Assembly (NCBI GenBank): GCA_006218045.1
Contig: VBWB01000007.1
Coordinates: forward strand, 1 to 64,000
DNA: 64,000 nucleotides
From: Stygiobacter sp.
GTDB taxonomy: Bacteria > Pseudomonadota > Alphaproteobacteria > Rhodospirillales > Magnetospirillaceae
Direction of reading: 5' to 3'
Below are positions 34,553 through 43,306 of the stretch, piece by piece (within the stretch, counting starts at the first letter, position 1; each line of letters starts with the position of its first letter). The position numbers and the translations under genes are program-made. The notes beneath the pieces were generated by a model that worked only from the letters and a program-made list of their open reading frames with translations, made no database searches and was not told the origin of the DNA.

Positions 34553-36218
34553 GGTCCATGGCCTCCTTGGCGGCGGCGACGACCACGCGCGGCACCGGCT
34601 TGTGGCCGAGGTCCAGCAGCATGCCCGAGCCCTGGGCTAGGGCCGGGTCGTTGCCGCACAGGATCAGGGTGCGGCCCTCGGCGGCCAATTGGCGCAAGAC
34701 GGTGTAAACGGCGGCGCGGCCTTCGTCGTCCAGCCCCTCGGTCGGTTCGTCGAACACGCAGACCTTGCCGCCCCCGGCCAGGGCGCGGGCCAGCCCCAGA
34801 CGGCGGCGCAGACCCGGCGGCAGACGCTTGCCGCCGTCTTCCACCATGGTCTCCAGACCTTGGGCGGTGGTGTCGAGCCAGGATTTCAACCCGGCCTGAG
34901 CGATGGCCCGATAAAGCGCGGCATCGTCCAGGTCGGGATGGTTGAGGCGCAGATTGTCGGCGATGGTCGAATCGATGAAATCCGGCTCCTGCGGCAGATA
35001 GCACACCTGACGGCGCCACCATTCCAGGCTGATCTGACGCATGTCCAGCCCATCGACCAGGATGCGCCCGCGCAAGGGCTCGGCCAGCCCCAGCAGCAGG
35101 CGGGCGAAGGTGGTCTTGCCCGCTCCGGTGGGACCGGCCACCAGCATGATGCCCCCCGCCGGCAGCGACAGCGACAGATGCTCGGCCAACGGCGTCACCG
35201 CGCCGGCATAGGCGAAGGCGATGTCGGACAATTCCAGCCGGCCCTCCAGCGCCCGCAGGGCGTTGCCGCCCAGTTGCTCGCGCGGCAGGCGGGCGATTTC
35301 GGCCAATTGCCGCAAGGCCCATTGGGCGCGGGCCAAGGGCTCGATCAGCTGGGCCAGCCGGTTCAAGGGCGCCAGGGCGCGGGCGGCCAGGATGTTGGCG
35401 CCGATCAATTGCGCCGTCGACAGCGTACCTTCCACGCACAAGACGGCGCCATAGGCGATGATGGCCACGCCCTGGGCGCCGGTGAGGAACTGGGTGGCCG
35501 ACGAGATCAAGCCCTGCACGGCCGCGCTGTCGCCGCGCAAGGCGGCGCTGTCGGCCTGGGCCTGGCTCCAGCGCCGGTGCAGCCAGTCGCCGGCATTGAA
35601 GGCGCGCACGGCGTCGCTGGCCCGCAGCACGGTGGCGACCAGATGTTGGCCCCGCTGCTCGGCGGCCTGGACACGGGCCATGCGGGCGCGCAACCAGCGT
35701 TCCCCGGCCAGGGTGACGGCCACCGACGACGCCATGCCGAAAACGGCGATCAGGGCCAGGGGCGGGCTGATCAGCACCAGCACCAGGACGGTGAGGGCGG
35801 AAAACGGCACGTCCAGCACCGCGGTCAGGGTGGCGGCAGTGTGGCTGCGCTCGACGCTGTCCACCGCGCGCATGATGTCGGCGCGGGCGGCGGCGGACAG
35901 GCGATCGAACACCGCCGCCCGGATGCCGGCCAGGGCGGCGAAGCCGGCATTGCCGCGCTCGAGCGCGGCGGGGGCCAGGGCTTGCGCCGCCAGTCGGCGC
36001 CGCGCCTCGCGGAAGCCGAATTCCAGCACCAAGGCCAGACTGATGCCGACGCTCAGGGTGACCAGGGTGGCGTCGATGCCGTAGGGGACATAGCGGCCCA
36101 GCACCAGCATGACGAAAGCGGTGCTGGCCAGCCCGAGGACGGTGATGAGCAGCGAAGCCGCCAGCAACTCGGCGAGAAGACGCGGGCGGCTGGTCAGGCT
36201 GCGCAGCAGGGACTGCAT
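34545..36218 (-). CDS. Type I secretion ABC transporter (permease-ATPase, PrtD type)
   Basis: A 557-residue half-transporter: about six membrane helices in the first 300 residues, then an ABC ATPase with Walker A GPTGAGKTTFARLLLG, a Q-loop YLPQEPDFIDSTI, signature KRLPPGLRRRLGLARAL (LPPGLRR instead of the usual LSGGQ, a notable departure), Walker B KVCVFDEPTEGLD and a switch-region NDPALAQ where histidine is usual. No C39 peptidase domain is present, fitting an unprocessed RTX substrate. The altered signature and switch loop may lower ATPase rate. It overlaps tolC by one base and hlyD by 8. Confidence 0.92.
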   Translation of the reverse strand: MQSLLRSLTSRPRLLAELLAASLLITVLGLASTAFVMLVLGRYVPYGIDATLVTLSVGISLALVLEFGFREARRRLAAQALAPAALERGNAGFAALAGIRAAVFDRLSAAARADIMRAVDSVERSHTAATLTAVLDVPFSALTVLVLVLISPPLALIAVFGMASSVAVTLAGERWLRARMARVQAAEQRGQHLVATVLRASDAVRAFNAGDWLHRRWSQAQADSAALRGDSAAVQGLISSATQFLTGAQGVAIIAYGAVLCVEGTLSTAQLIGANILAARALAPLNRLAQLIEPLARAQWALRQLAEIARLPREQLGGNALRALEGRLELSDIAFAYAGAVTPLAEHLSLSLPAGGIMLVAGPTGAGKTTFARLLLGLAEPLRGRILVDGLDMRQISLEWWRRQVCYLPQEPDFIDSTIADNLRLNHPDLDDAALYRAIAQAGLKSWLDTTAQGLETMVEDGGKRLPPGLRRRLGLARALAGGGKVCVFDEPTEGLDDEGRAAVYTVLRQLAAEGRTLILCGNDPALAQGSGMLLDLGHKPVPRVVVAAAKEAMDHA

Positions 36219-37504
36219 CAGCGGACCGCGTTCTCGTCCAACCGGCCCATGGTCGACAGCAAGGTGAAGGCGGCGATGGAGACGTCGGCCTCGGCGACGA
36301 CGGCGGCGCTGTTGGCGTTGATCAGGGCGGTTTCACCGGCCAGCACATCGATCAGCGAGCGGTTGCCCAGGCTGCGTTCCTTGCGCGCCAGGGTCAGGAA
36401 CTCGTTGGCGATGTTGGATTGATTGCGCAGGAAATCGGCCCGCGACGTCTGCGTCGCCAGATTTTCCCAGGCATTGCGCACCTGTTCCTCGACGATATCG
36501 TGGGCGTCGGCCAGCCGGGCATTGGCGGCATTCACCGCGCTGTCGGCGGAACGGATGGAATTGACCACGGTGAAGCCCAGATTGAGCGGATAGGTCAGCT
36601 CGACCTTGGCCACCTGTTCGGTCTGGTTGCCCATGGTGCCGCTGTAATTCTGCTTGTTGCGGGCCTCGCCGATCAGATCCAGGCGGGGGTACAAGGTGGC
36701 CTCGGTCGCCTGTGCGGTCTTGGCGGCGCTGTCGGCGGCCAGCTTGGCCAGCTTCAACTGGATGCTGCCGGTCTTGGCGATGGCGGTGGCTTCGTCCAGT
36801 TGGGCCGGCAGTACATCGGCGGGGACCGGCGGCAGGACCATGGTGGTGACTTGGGCGGGGTCGCGACCGAAGACGGCGCGGAAGCGGTTTTGCGCCGTGG
36901 CCAGGGCGCCTTCGGCGGCGACGCGGGACGCCTCGGCCCCGGCCAGTTGGGTCTTGGCTTGCAGGACGTCGGTGGACAGGCCCGAGCCGCGATCGACGCG
37001 GGCCTGTTCCAGCCCGGTCTGCTTGCGGATATTGGCTTCGGATTCGCGGGCGAAGTCCACTTGGCGCTGGGTGCGCACCAGATTGATATAGGCGGTCACC
37101 GCCTCCAGCACCAAGGCCTGACGGGCGCCGGTCCTGGTCGCCTCGGCCTGGATCTTGGCCAGTTCCGCCTTGTCGATATTGGCGTTGGCGGCGCCGAAAT
37201 CCCACAGCAATTGCTTGATCTGAAGCTCGTAGCGCTTCAGATAGGCGTCGGTGTCCTCGCTGCCGCTGGGCTTGTTCTGGCTTTCATAACCGTAATCCAG
37301 GGTGGTGGTCAGGGTCGGATACCAATTGCCGCGGGCGACCTCGAGCAGATTTTCGGCGCCGGTGACATCGGCCTCGGCCGCCTTCATGCGGTTATGGCCG
37401 GGCAGCATCTGATCCAGCATCTCGCGTAAGGATTCCGCCTTGGCCGACAGGGGGGCGAAAGCGAGCAGGGCCGCCGTCACGGCGGCAAGCGGCATCAGGC
37501 GCAT
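36218..37504 (-). CDS. TolC-family outer-membrane efflux protein
   Basis: A 428-residue protein with a signal peptide (LAAVTAALLAFAPLSAKA). The two TolC repeats appear as RMKAAEADVTGAENLLEVA with NWYPTLTTTLDYGY and later RLDLIGEARNKQNYSG and LTYPLNLGFTVVN. LLEVARGNWYPTL and ARKERSLGNRSLIDVLAGE are typical of type I secretion TolC/LapE proteins. It forms the outer-membrane tunnel for the neighbouring T1SS. ATG 37504 gives a clean signal peptide. It lies 38 bases after the substrate gene. Confidence 0.93.
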   Translation of the reverse strand: MRLMPLAAVTAALLAFAPLSAKAESLREMLDQMLPGHNRMKAAEADVTGAENLLEVARGNWYPTLTTTLDYGYESQNKPSGSEDTDAYLKRYELQIKQLLWDFGAANANIDKAELAKIQAEATRTGARQALVLEAVTAYINLVRTQRQVDFARESEANIRKQTGLEQARVDRGSGLSTDVLQAKTQLAGAEASRVAAEGALATAQNRFRAVFGRDPAQVTTMVLPPVPADVLPAQLDEATAIAKTGSIQLKLAKLAADSAAKTAQATEATLYPRLDLIGEARNKQNYSGTMGNQTEQVAKVELTYPLNLGFTVVNSIRSADSAVNAANARLADAHDIVEEQVRNAWENLATQTSRADFLRNQSNIANEFLTLARKERSLGNRSLIDVLAGETALINANSAAVVAEADVSIAAFTLLSTMGRLDENAVR

Positions 37505-37542
37505 GGGGGCGATTTTTCCTTGGCGGTGGTGGGGCATGGGGG

Positions 37543-40326
37543 TCAGACCATCACGATGTCGGTATTGTCGAAATTGGCGTCGGCCTGCGAATCCAGAATG
37601 GCGATATCCACCGCTGGCGTCGCCGATGTGGCGCGGTCGGCATCCCAGGCCAGGGCGGCCTTGCTGCTGCTGTTGGCATACATGACCAGCAAACCGCCGG
37701 TGCCCAGGGTGCCGCCGGCAGTGCTGACGGCGGCCAGAGCGGTTTCGGCGTCGGCATAGGTCGCCCCGGTCAAAAGGACGAAATTGATGCCGGTCAGGTC
37801 GGCGGAGCTGTAATTGGTGCTGGCCAGCAGATGATAGGCGCTGGCATCGATGAAGGAATTGGCGGTCAGGGTGGCGGGCAAGGCAGCATAATCGGATATG
37901 TCCAGCACGATGGTATCATCGTTGTGGGAGAAGCTGGTGATGATGTCACCGTAATCGGTCGTCGCCGTGTATTTATAAATATCGGCACCGCCGCCGCCGG
38001 TCAGGGTATCGGCCCCACCACCGCCGATCAGGGTGTCGTCGCCGTTGCCGCCCACCAAGCTTTCGGCGGCGGCCGAGCCGGTGATGACATCGTTGCCGCT
38101 GCCACCGGTCACCGTCTCGACGCCGCTGACCGCGATGGTCTGGCCGCCGGCGGCCAGGGTGATGCTGTCGGTGCCGCTGCCGCCGATCACCGATTCCACC
38201 CCGTCCACCGTGGTCGACTGGTTGCCATTGGCCAGGGTGACGATGTCGAGGCCGCTGCCGCCAACCACCGATTCGATGCCGCTGACGGTGATGGAATTGA
38301 CGCTGTCATCCAAGGTGACGCTGTCGGTGCCGGCGCTGCCGGTGATGATGATATTGGTGAGCGACGCCTCGGCGGTGAAATGGGTGCCGCTGCCCGAAAA
38401 GTACATATTGTCCACATTGTTCAGGCTGGCGGAATGGTTGCCGGCATCCACCAGATAAAGCGCGTTGTCTCCGCTGCCCATATTGATGTTGTCGCTGCCC
38501 ATGTTGCCGGTCAGCATCCAGTCCTGGTCGCCGGTCTGCAACAACGCGGAGGCGTCGCTGAACTGGGTTTCGCTGATGGAATCTGTGTAGTTGCTGAGGG
38601 TGATGCTGGTGCTGCCGCTGCTGCCGATGGCGAAGGTGTTGGCGCCGGTGGTGTGGTGCAGGTCGATGGTTTCCACCCCGGCCACCCGCCAATTGACGTT
38701 GGGGCCGGCGGTGGCGAGGGTCAGCGAATCGCTGTCGGTCGTCAAGTTCTCGTCGAGGAAGGTGTCGCCGGTGGACATGGCGCCGCTGATGGTGACGGTG
38801 TCGGTGCTTCCGCTGCCGACGATATAGTCGGTGACCCCATCGGTGACGGTGATGGTGGCGACGCCGCCGGTCAGGATATGCTCTTCGATGGGCTGGCTCA
38901 GCGCCTCGTCCTCGATCCGGTCGATGACGTCCTGCAAGGCCTCGTCGATGATTTCACCGATTTCAAGGCCGAATTCACTGATCAGCGCCCCCAGATCGAA
39001 CTCACCGGGGCCGAACTCGCCTAAGGGATCGGGGCCGAATTCCCCCAACAACGGCCCGTCCTCGCCCAGCATCTGCGCGAACAGATCGTCGATTTCGTTC
39101 ATCATGTTCTGGCCGTCCTGGCCGAACAGGCCCAGATCGGTGCCCAGCGCCTGGGCCAGATCGTTCAATGACCCGAACAGATCGGTTTCGGCGCCTTCGC
39201 GCGCCGCCTCGCCTTCGGCGTTCAGCGCATTTTCGGCCTCGGCCTCGGTGGCGGCCTGCTCGGCGGCAGCCTTTTCCGCCGCCTCGGCTTGGGCTTGCTG
39301 CTGGGCTTCGGTGGCGGCGTCGGCCTGACGCTGTTGCTGTTGCTGCTGAAGCTGTTCCGGCGACGGCGGCGGCGGCAGCGCCTGCAAGGTATCGCCGTAT
39401 TGCTGCTGGATCTGTTGCGGCGACAGGATCACCGGCGGCGGCGGCGCGGTGAAGGCGCTGGTGAACTGGGTGGTGGCGCCCGGCTGGCTCAGCATCTGGG
39501 TGCCGGCCTGGTTACTGACCGACATCTGGCCGACGGTACCGTCGGCATCGGGCAGCAGCGACACCGTGTTGTTCTGGCCTTCCGGCCCGGCAACGCCGGC
39601 CCCGGTGGTGCCGCGCACGCCGATATTGGCCACCGGCGTCTTCAATTGCATGGCGTCGGGCACGGATTTGGCGATGGCGCCGCTGGAAAACGAGAACGAA
39701 CCGCCCTGGATCGCCAGCACTTCCTTGCCGCCGCCGCCGCCGGCATCGGGCAAGGTCATGTCGTCGACGCTCATGCGGCCATTGCCGCCCAAGGCAAAGG
39801 TCGAGCCGTCGTCGAAGGTGATGCCGACCTTGCCGCCGCCGCCGGTGCTGATGATGTCGCCGACCTTGATCGCGTCGCCGTTTTTCACCGCGTCCTGGGT
39901 GCCGTCGGCGTGACGGACCTGGACTTGGCCGACGGCGTTGCTGACGGTGCCGATGGCCGGCGCTGGCGTCGCGCCGCCGGCTTGGGCGTATTGACCCGGA
40001 GCCAGCGGACCGGCCAGACGGACGGCCCAGTCGCCGGTCACCATCATGCCGCCATCGTCCCGCAAAGCGGGCGGATCGGGCAGATCGAAATAACCGGGCA
40101 CCACCATGCTGACGCCATCAGTGCCGGTCAGCAGCAGATCGCCGCCGTCGCGGCCGAGATCGGCACCCCCCAGCCAATCGGCACCGGGAACCCGGATGTG
40201 GTCGCCGGTGGCGGAAAGGACGACGGGGTGGCTGAGCGAGGCATTGGCGTGGGGGAGCATGACCTGGTCTGCCAAACAGTGATGGGTCGGCGCGCCCGAA
40301 TTCAGGGTTGATACCGACGGGCACAT
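37543..40326 (-). CDS. Large secreted FecR/RTX protein, T1SS substrate
   Basis: A 927-residue acidic protein with no N-terminal signal. A FecR-like domain spans about 110-270 (VRHADGTQDAVKNGDAIKVG, LQLKTPVANIGVRGTTGAG-like). A Q/A/E-rich helical stretch follows (305-365, QQIQQQYGDTLQ, QQQQQQRQADAATEAQQQAQ) and an acidic Gly/Leu/Phe repeat region. Ser/Thr/Asp beta repeats come next, and three RTX nonapeptides (GGNGDDTLI, GGGGADTLT, GGGGADIYK) bind calcium. The C-terminus (DNTDIVMV) fits an uncleaved T1SS signal. tolC, ABC and hlyD follow on the same strand. It is probably a surface adhesin or biofilm protein. ATG 40260 is an alternative start. Confidence 0.88.
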   Translation of the reverse strand: MCPSVSTLNSGAPTHHCLADQVMLPHANASLSHPVVLSATGDHIRVPGADWLGGADLGRDGGDLLLTGTDGVSMVVPGYFDLPDPPALRDDGGMMVTGDWAVRLAGPLAPGQYAQAGGATPAPAIGTVSNAVGQVQVRHADGTQDAVKNGDAIKVGDIISTGGGGKVGITFDDGSTFALGGNGRMSVDDMTLPDAGGGGGKEVLAIQGGSFSFSSGAIAKSVPDAMQLKTPVANIGVRGTTGAGVAGPEGQNNTVSLLPDADGTVGQMSVSNQAGTQMLSQPGATTQFTSAFTAPPPPVILSPQQIQQQYGDTLQALPPPPSPEQLQQQQQQRQADAATEAQQQAQAEAAEKAAAEQAATEAEAENALNAEGEAAREGAETDLFGSLNDLAQALGTDLGLFGQDGQNMMNEIDDLFAQMLGEDGPLLGEFGPDPLGEFGPGEFDLGALISEFGLEIGEIIDEALQDVIDRIEDEALSQPIEEHILTGGVATITVTDGVTDYIVGSGSTDTVTISGAMSTGDTFLDENLTTDSDSLTLATAGPNVNWRVAGVETIDLHHTTGANTFAIGSSGSTSITLSNYTDSISETQFSDASALLQTGDQDWMLTGNMGSDNINMGSGDNALYLVDAGNHSASLNNVDNMYFSGSGTHFTAEASLTNIIITGSAGTDSVTLDDSVNSITVSGIESVVGGSGLDIVTLANGNQSTTVDGVESVIGGSGTDSITLAAGGQTIAVSGVETVTGGSGNDVITGSAAAESLVGGNGDDTLIGGGGADTLTGGGGADIYKYTATTDYGDIITSFSHNDDTIVLDISDYAALPATLTANSFIDASAYHLLASTNYSSADLTGINFVLLTGATYADAETALAAVSTAGGTLGTGGLLVMYANSSSKAALAWDADRATSATPAVDIAILDSQADANFDNTDIVMV

Positions 40327-40487
40327 AAAGTCTACACCAAATGGTATATGCGGGGAACCGCAAATAGATACTAACCTTTAGTTTAAAATGACACGCAATT
40401 ACCGACAAAAGATGTGATGGCGTTCCCGCCCCTTGTCAGCCCTGCCGCAGCGCGGTAATGACTGGTCACGGGAAAGGGGGAAGCATC

Positions 40488-40994
40488 ATGATCGAGCGCG
40501 CCATCGAGGGATTTCTGTTCTGGAGCCGCTGGCTGCTGGCCCCGCTTTATGTGGGCTTGACCGTCGTCCTGGTGTTTTTCGCCTTCAAGTTTTTCCAGGA
40601 GTTGATCCATCTGGTGCCGCTGCTGCCGCAGATGGCCGAGGCCGACCTGATCCTGACGGCGTTGGGTCTGATCGATCTGGCCCTGGTCGGCAACCTGCTG
40701 ATCATGGTCATCCTGTCGGGCTATGAGAACTTCATCTCCCGCATCGACCAGGCGGCGCAAACCGAAAAGCTGGCGTGGCTGGGCAAGGTCGATGCCGGCA
40801 CCTTGAAGATCAAGGTGGCCGCCTCCATCGTCGCCATTTCCTCGATCCATCTGCTCAAGGCCTTCGTCAACGTCCTGTCCATCCCCAACGATAAGCTGAT
40901 GTGGCTGGTGATCCTGCACATGACCTTCGTCGTCTCGGCGCTGATCCTGGCCTATGTGGACAAGCTGGCCTTCTCCAGCCATCGGGATCACTGA
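40488..40994 (+). CDS. UPF0114/YqhA-family inner-membrane protein
   Basis: A 168-residue protein with four membrane segments (LLAPLYVGLTVVLVFFAFKF, ILTALGLIDLALVGNLLIMV, VAASIVAISSIHLLKAFV, WLVILHMTFVVSALILAYV). ESRWLLAPLY-like SRWLLAPLYVGL and GYENFISRID are the YqhA signature. The function of the family is not established. ATG 40488 has GGGGGAAG upstream. It is divergent from the RTX gene and is followed after 3 bases by a small membrane protein gene. Confidence 0.9.
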   Translation: MIERAIEGFLFWSRWLLAPLYVGLTVVLVFFAFKFFQELIHLVPLLPQMAEADLILTALGLIDLALVGNLLIMVILSGYENFISRIDQAAQTEKLAWLGKVDAGTLKIKVAASIVAISSIHLLKAFVNVLSIPNDKLMWLVILHMTFVVSALILAYVDKLAFSSHRDH

Positions 40995-40997
40995 GCC

Positions 40998-41270
40998 ATG
41001 ATGGATGCTGGCGAAATCAATTTCCTGGCCCTGCCCTTGGTGGCGCTGCTGGCTTTGGTCGGCGCGCCCTGGGCGTTTCGCCGCGCCGGCTTTTTGTGGG
41101 CCAAGGTGGTGTTCGGCTCGCTGACCGTATTCTTCGCCGCCCTGGGCGCCGCCGGCATCATCATTTCGGTCCAGCACAAGACCGGGCTGTCGGCGCTGCC
41201 GCTGGCCTGGCTGGTGCTGCCGGCGCTGGTTTTCGCCCTTTATCGCATCAGCCGGATCAAGGCTGAGTAG
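40998..41270 (+). CDS. Small three-helix membrane protein of unknown function
   Basis: A 90-residue protein with three hydrophobic segments (ALPLVALLALVGAPWAF, VFGSLTVFFAALGAAGIIIS, LPLAWLVLPALVFALY) and a basic tail RISRIKAE. No family recognised. It begins 3 bases after yqhA, so the two are co-translated. Confidence 0.7.
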   Translation: MMDAGEINFLALPLVALLALVGAPWAFRRAGFLWAKVVFGSLTVFFAALGAAGIIISVQHKTGLSALPLAWLVLPALVFALYRISRIKAE

Positions 41271-41278
41271 CCGTCGCC

Positions 41279-41423
41279 CGTGGAAAAGTCCCTCGGCTTC
41301 GCCTCAGTGTACTTTTCCCCGATTTGACGTGTAAAAATAGGTGCAGGGCCGTCCCAAGCCTATTTTCCTCCGCTTCAATGAACGGGGAAAAGTACACTGA
41401 GCGAAGCGAAGGACTTTTTCACG
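41279..41423. repeat. 145-bp cruciform-like palindromic element
   Basis: Outer arms 41279-41321 and 41383-41423 are inverted copies with a few gaps (GGGGAAAAGTACACTGAGCG on the right). A second hairpin inside uses AAAATAGG (41334-41341) and CCTATTTT (41359-41366). The right arm runs over the last codons of the M23 peptidase gene, so the element supplies that stop codon. Confidence 0.75.
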
Positions 41424-42213
41424 AGCAGCAGGGCAGCACGGCCAACACCGTTTCCGGGTCCAGGCGCACATCCAGCCACGATGCCCCCCAATGCAGATGC
41501 GGCCCGGTGGCCCGACCGCTGGCCCCCACCGCGCCGATGACCTGCCCCTTGGCGACGCTTTGGCCCTCGGTCACGTCGGTGCGCGACAGGTGGGCATAGA
41601 CGCTTTGTAACCCCAGGCCATGGTCGATCATCACCGTCTGGCCGGTGAAGAACATGTCCGGGTGGATCAAGCTGACGATGCCGTCGCCCGCGGCGCGGAC
41701 CGGCGCGCCGGTGGTGGCGGCGATGTCGGTGCCGGAATGGGGGGCGCGGGCTTCGCCGTTCAATATCCGCTGGCTGCCGAACACGCCGGAGACGATGCCA
41801 TCGGCGGGGGCGGCCAAGCCGGTCAGGAACAGGGCACGCGGCGTTGAGTGCTGCCGGCGCTCGGCGATCAGACGGTTTTCCGCCTGGATGCGGGCCAGTT
41901 GCCCTGGGTCGGGGGTGACCTTGGCCGCCGGCAATCCGTCGATGCGCTGGATTGGCCAGTCGCGCTTGGCTATGGCCAAAACCCGGGTTTGCCCGCCGAT
42001 GGTCAAGCTGGCGGTGGCGCCGGCATCGCGGCCAAAGCCCAGCAGGAAACGGCCCTCGCCATCACTGGGGACGGCCCGCCCGTCCAGGCTGATGGCGGTA
42101 CCGGGCGGTGCTTGGCCGATGACCAGCCCGCCTTGCTCCAACGTGCCGCGCAACTCCCCGGCCCAGGCCGGCCCCACGGCCAGCAGCAGCACAAAACCCA
42201 ACACACGGCGCAT
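41419..42213 (-). CDS. M23-family peptidoglycan metallopeptidase
   Basis: A 264-residue exported protein with a signal peptide (LGFVLLLAVGPAWA). The C-terminal LytM/M23 domain (about 145-250) has FGSQRILNGEARAPHSGTD (first zinc His and Asp), VMIDHGLGLQSVYAHLS and GRATGPHLHWG with the HxH zinc pair. These enzymes cut cell-wall cross-links. The last residues (VLPCCS) and stop are provided by a palindromic element, so the original C-terminus may have changed. It starts 5 bases before ctaA ends, both minus strand. Confidence 0.9.
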   Translation of the reverse strand: MRRVLGFVLLLAVGPAWAGELRGTLEQGGLVIGQAPPGTAISLDGRAVPSDGEGRFLLGFGRDAGATASLTIGGQTRVLAIAKRDWPIQRIDGLPAAKVTPDPGQLARIQAENRLIAERRQHSTPRALFLTGLAAPADGIVSGVFGSQRILNGEARAPHSGTDIAATTGAPVRAAGDGIVSLIHPDMFFTGQTVMIDHGLGLQSVYAHLSRTDVTEGQSVAKGQVIGAVGASGRATGPHLHWGASWLDVRLDPETVLAVLPCCS

Positions 42214-42217
42214 ATCC

Positions 42218-43237
42218 CTATCTCCGAACCGAGACCAGCGCCCATGTTAGCAGAGCCGCCAGCACCACCGCGCCCCCTTGATGCAGCGCCGCCAGAACCA
42301 GCGGGGCGCCGTGCAGCACGGTGGCGATGCCCAGTCCGGCCTGAACCTGAACCCAGGCGCCGGCCAGCAGCAGTGGGCGCGGCCCGCGACGGCGCCAGCT
42401 CCAGAACGCCAGCAGCGACAGGCAGGCCCAGACGGTAACCGCCAGCACCCGGTGCACATATTGCACCGAGGCCGGGTCGGCGACGGCGTTGATCAGCGGC
42501 GGCGACGGCAGCCAGCCGCCTTGCATCAGCGGAAAGCTATTGTGGATGCGCCCCGCATCCAGCCCGGCGACCAGGGCGCCCCAGGTCATGGCGGCCAGGG
42601 CCAGGGCGGCGACGAAACACAAGGTGGTGAACAGCAGGCGGTGGCGCTGGCGGGAATGATCGCGCAGCGCCAGGGCACACCAGATCAGCGCCGCCAGGAT
42701 GATCAGGGCCAGCAGCAGATGAGCGGCAAGGCGGAAATGACTGACTTCGGGACGCTCGGCCAGGCCGCTGGCCACCATCAGCCAGCCCATCAGCCCTTGG
42801 CCGCCGCCCAGGGCCAGCAGCCCCAACAGGCGTGGCAGCCACCCCGTCGGCACCATGCGCCGCCAGACGAACCAGAGCAGCGGCAGGGCGAAGGCCAGGC
42901 CGATCAGCCGCCCCCACAGGCGATGCACATATTCCAGCCAGAAGATGGACTGATAACCGGCCAGATCCATCCCGGCGTTGATCAGCCGGAATTCCGGGCT
43001 TTGCCGATAAAGGGCGAAGGCTTCTTCCCACTGGGCGGCGTCGAGGGGCGGCAGCAGATGATGGGGATTCCATTGGGTCATGGACAGGCCCGATCCGGTC
43101 AGCCGGGTCAGCCCGCCCAAGGTCACCATCACCGCCACCATGGCCGCCACCATCAGCAGCCACGCCGCCAGGGTGCGGCGGTGGCGATCATGCCGGCAAT
43201 CCGGATCATGGGCGATGGCATCTCTCATTTTCGGCAT
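42218..43237 (-). CDS. ctaA: Haem A synthase (CtaA/COX15)
   Basis: A protein of 339 residues with eight membrane helices. The histidines expected to bind haem are in WLEYVHRLWGR, VSHFRLAAHLLLAL, VQYVHRVLAV and LAALHQGGAVVLA, the four-helix pattern of COX15. GGLTRLTGSGLSMTQWNP is the N-terminal signature. It oxidises haem O to haem A for aa3-type cytochrome oxidase. ATG 43237 is preferred; an in-frame GTG at 43255 and ATG 43228 are alternatives. ctaB and cox genes are not in the window. Confidence 0.94.
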   Translation of the reverse strand: MPKMRDAIAHDPDCRHDRHRRTLAAWLLMVAAMVAVMVTLGGLTRLTGSGLSMTQWNPHHLLPPLDAAQWEEAFALYRQSPEFRLINAGMDLAGYQSIFWLEYVHRLWGRLIGLAFALPLLWFVWRRMVPTGWLPRLLGLLALGGGQGLMGWLMVASGLAERPEVSHFRLAAHLLLALIILAALIWCALALRDHSRQRHRLLFTTLCFVAALALAAMTWGALVAGLDAGRIHNSFPLMQGGWLPSPPLINAVADPASVQYVHRVLAVTVWACLSLLAFWSWRRRGPRPLLLAGAWVQVQAGLGIATVLHGAPLVLAALHQGGAVVLAALLTWALVSVRR

Positions 43238-43306
43238 ATGGGGCGGGGTTCCCACGCTGCCAAGCCCGTGCTAGCCTTGCTGCCCGTACCCGTCCCGGAG
43301 GAAGTC

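Noticed and set aside
34689-36422. 577-codon open frame on the plus strand
   Set aside because: Antisense of the T1SS ATPase and the tolC end; low-complexity Gly/Gln/Ala composition.
42278-43306. Open frame in front of pmbA
   Set aside because: It is antisense to ctaA, Gln/Gly-rich and without match; a clear ribosome binding site precedes 43307.
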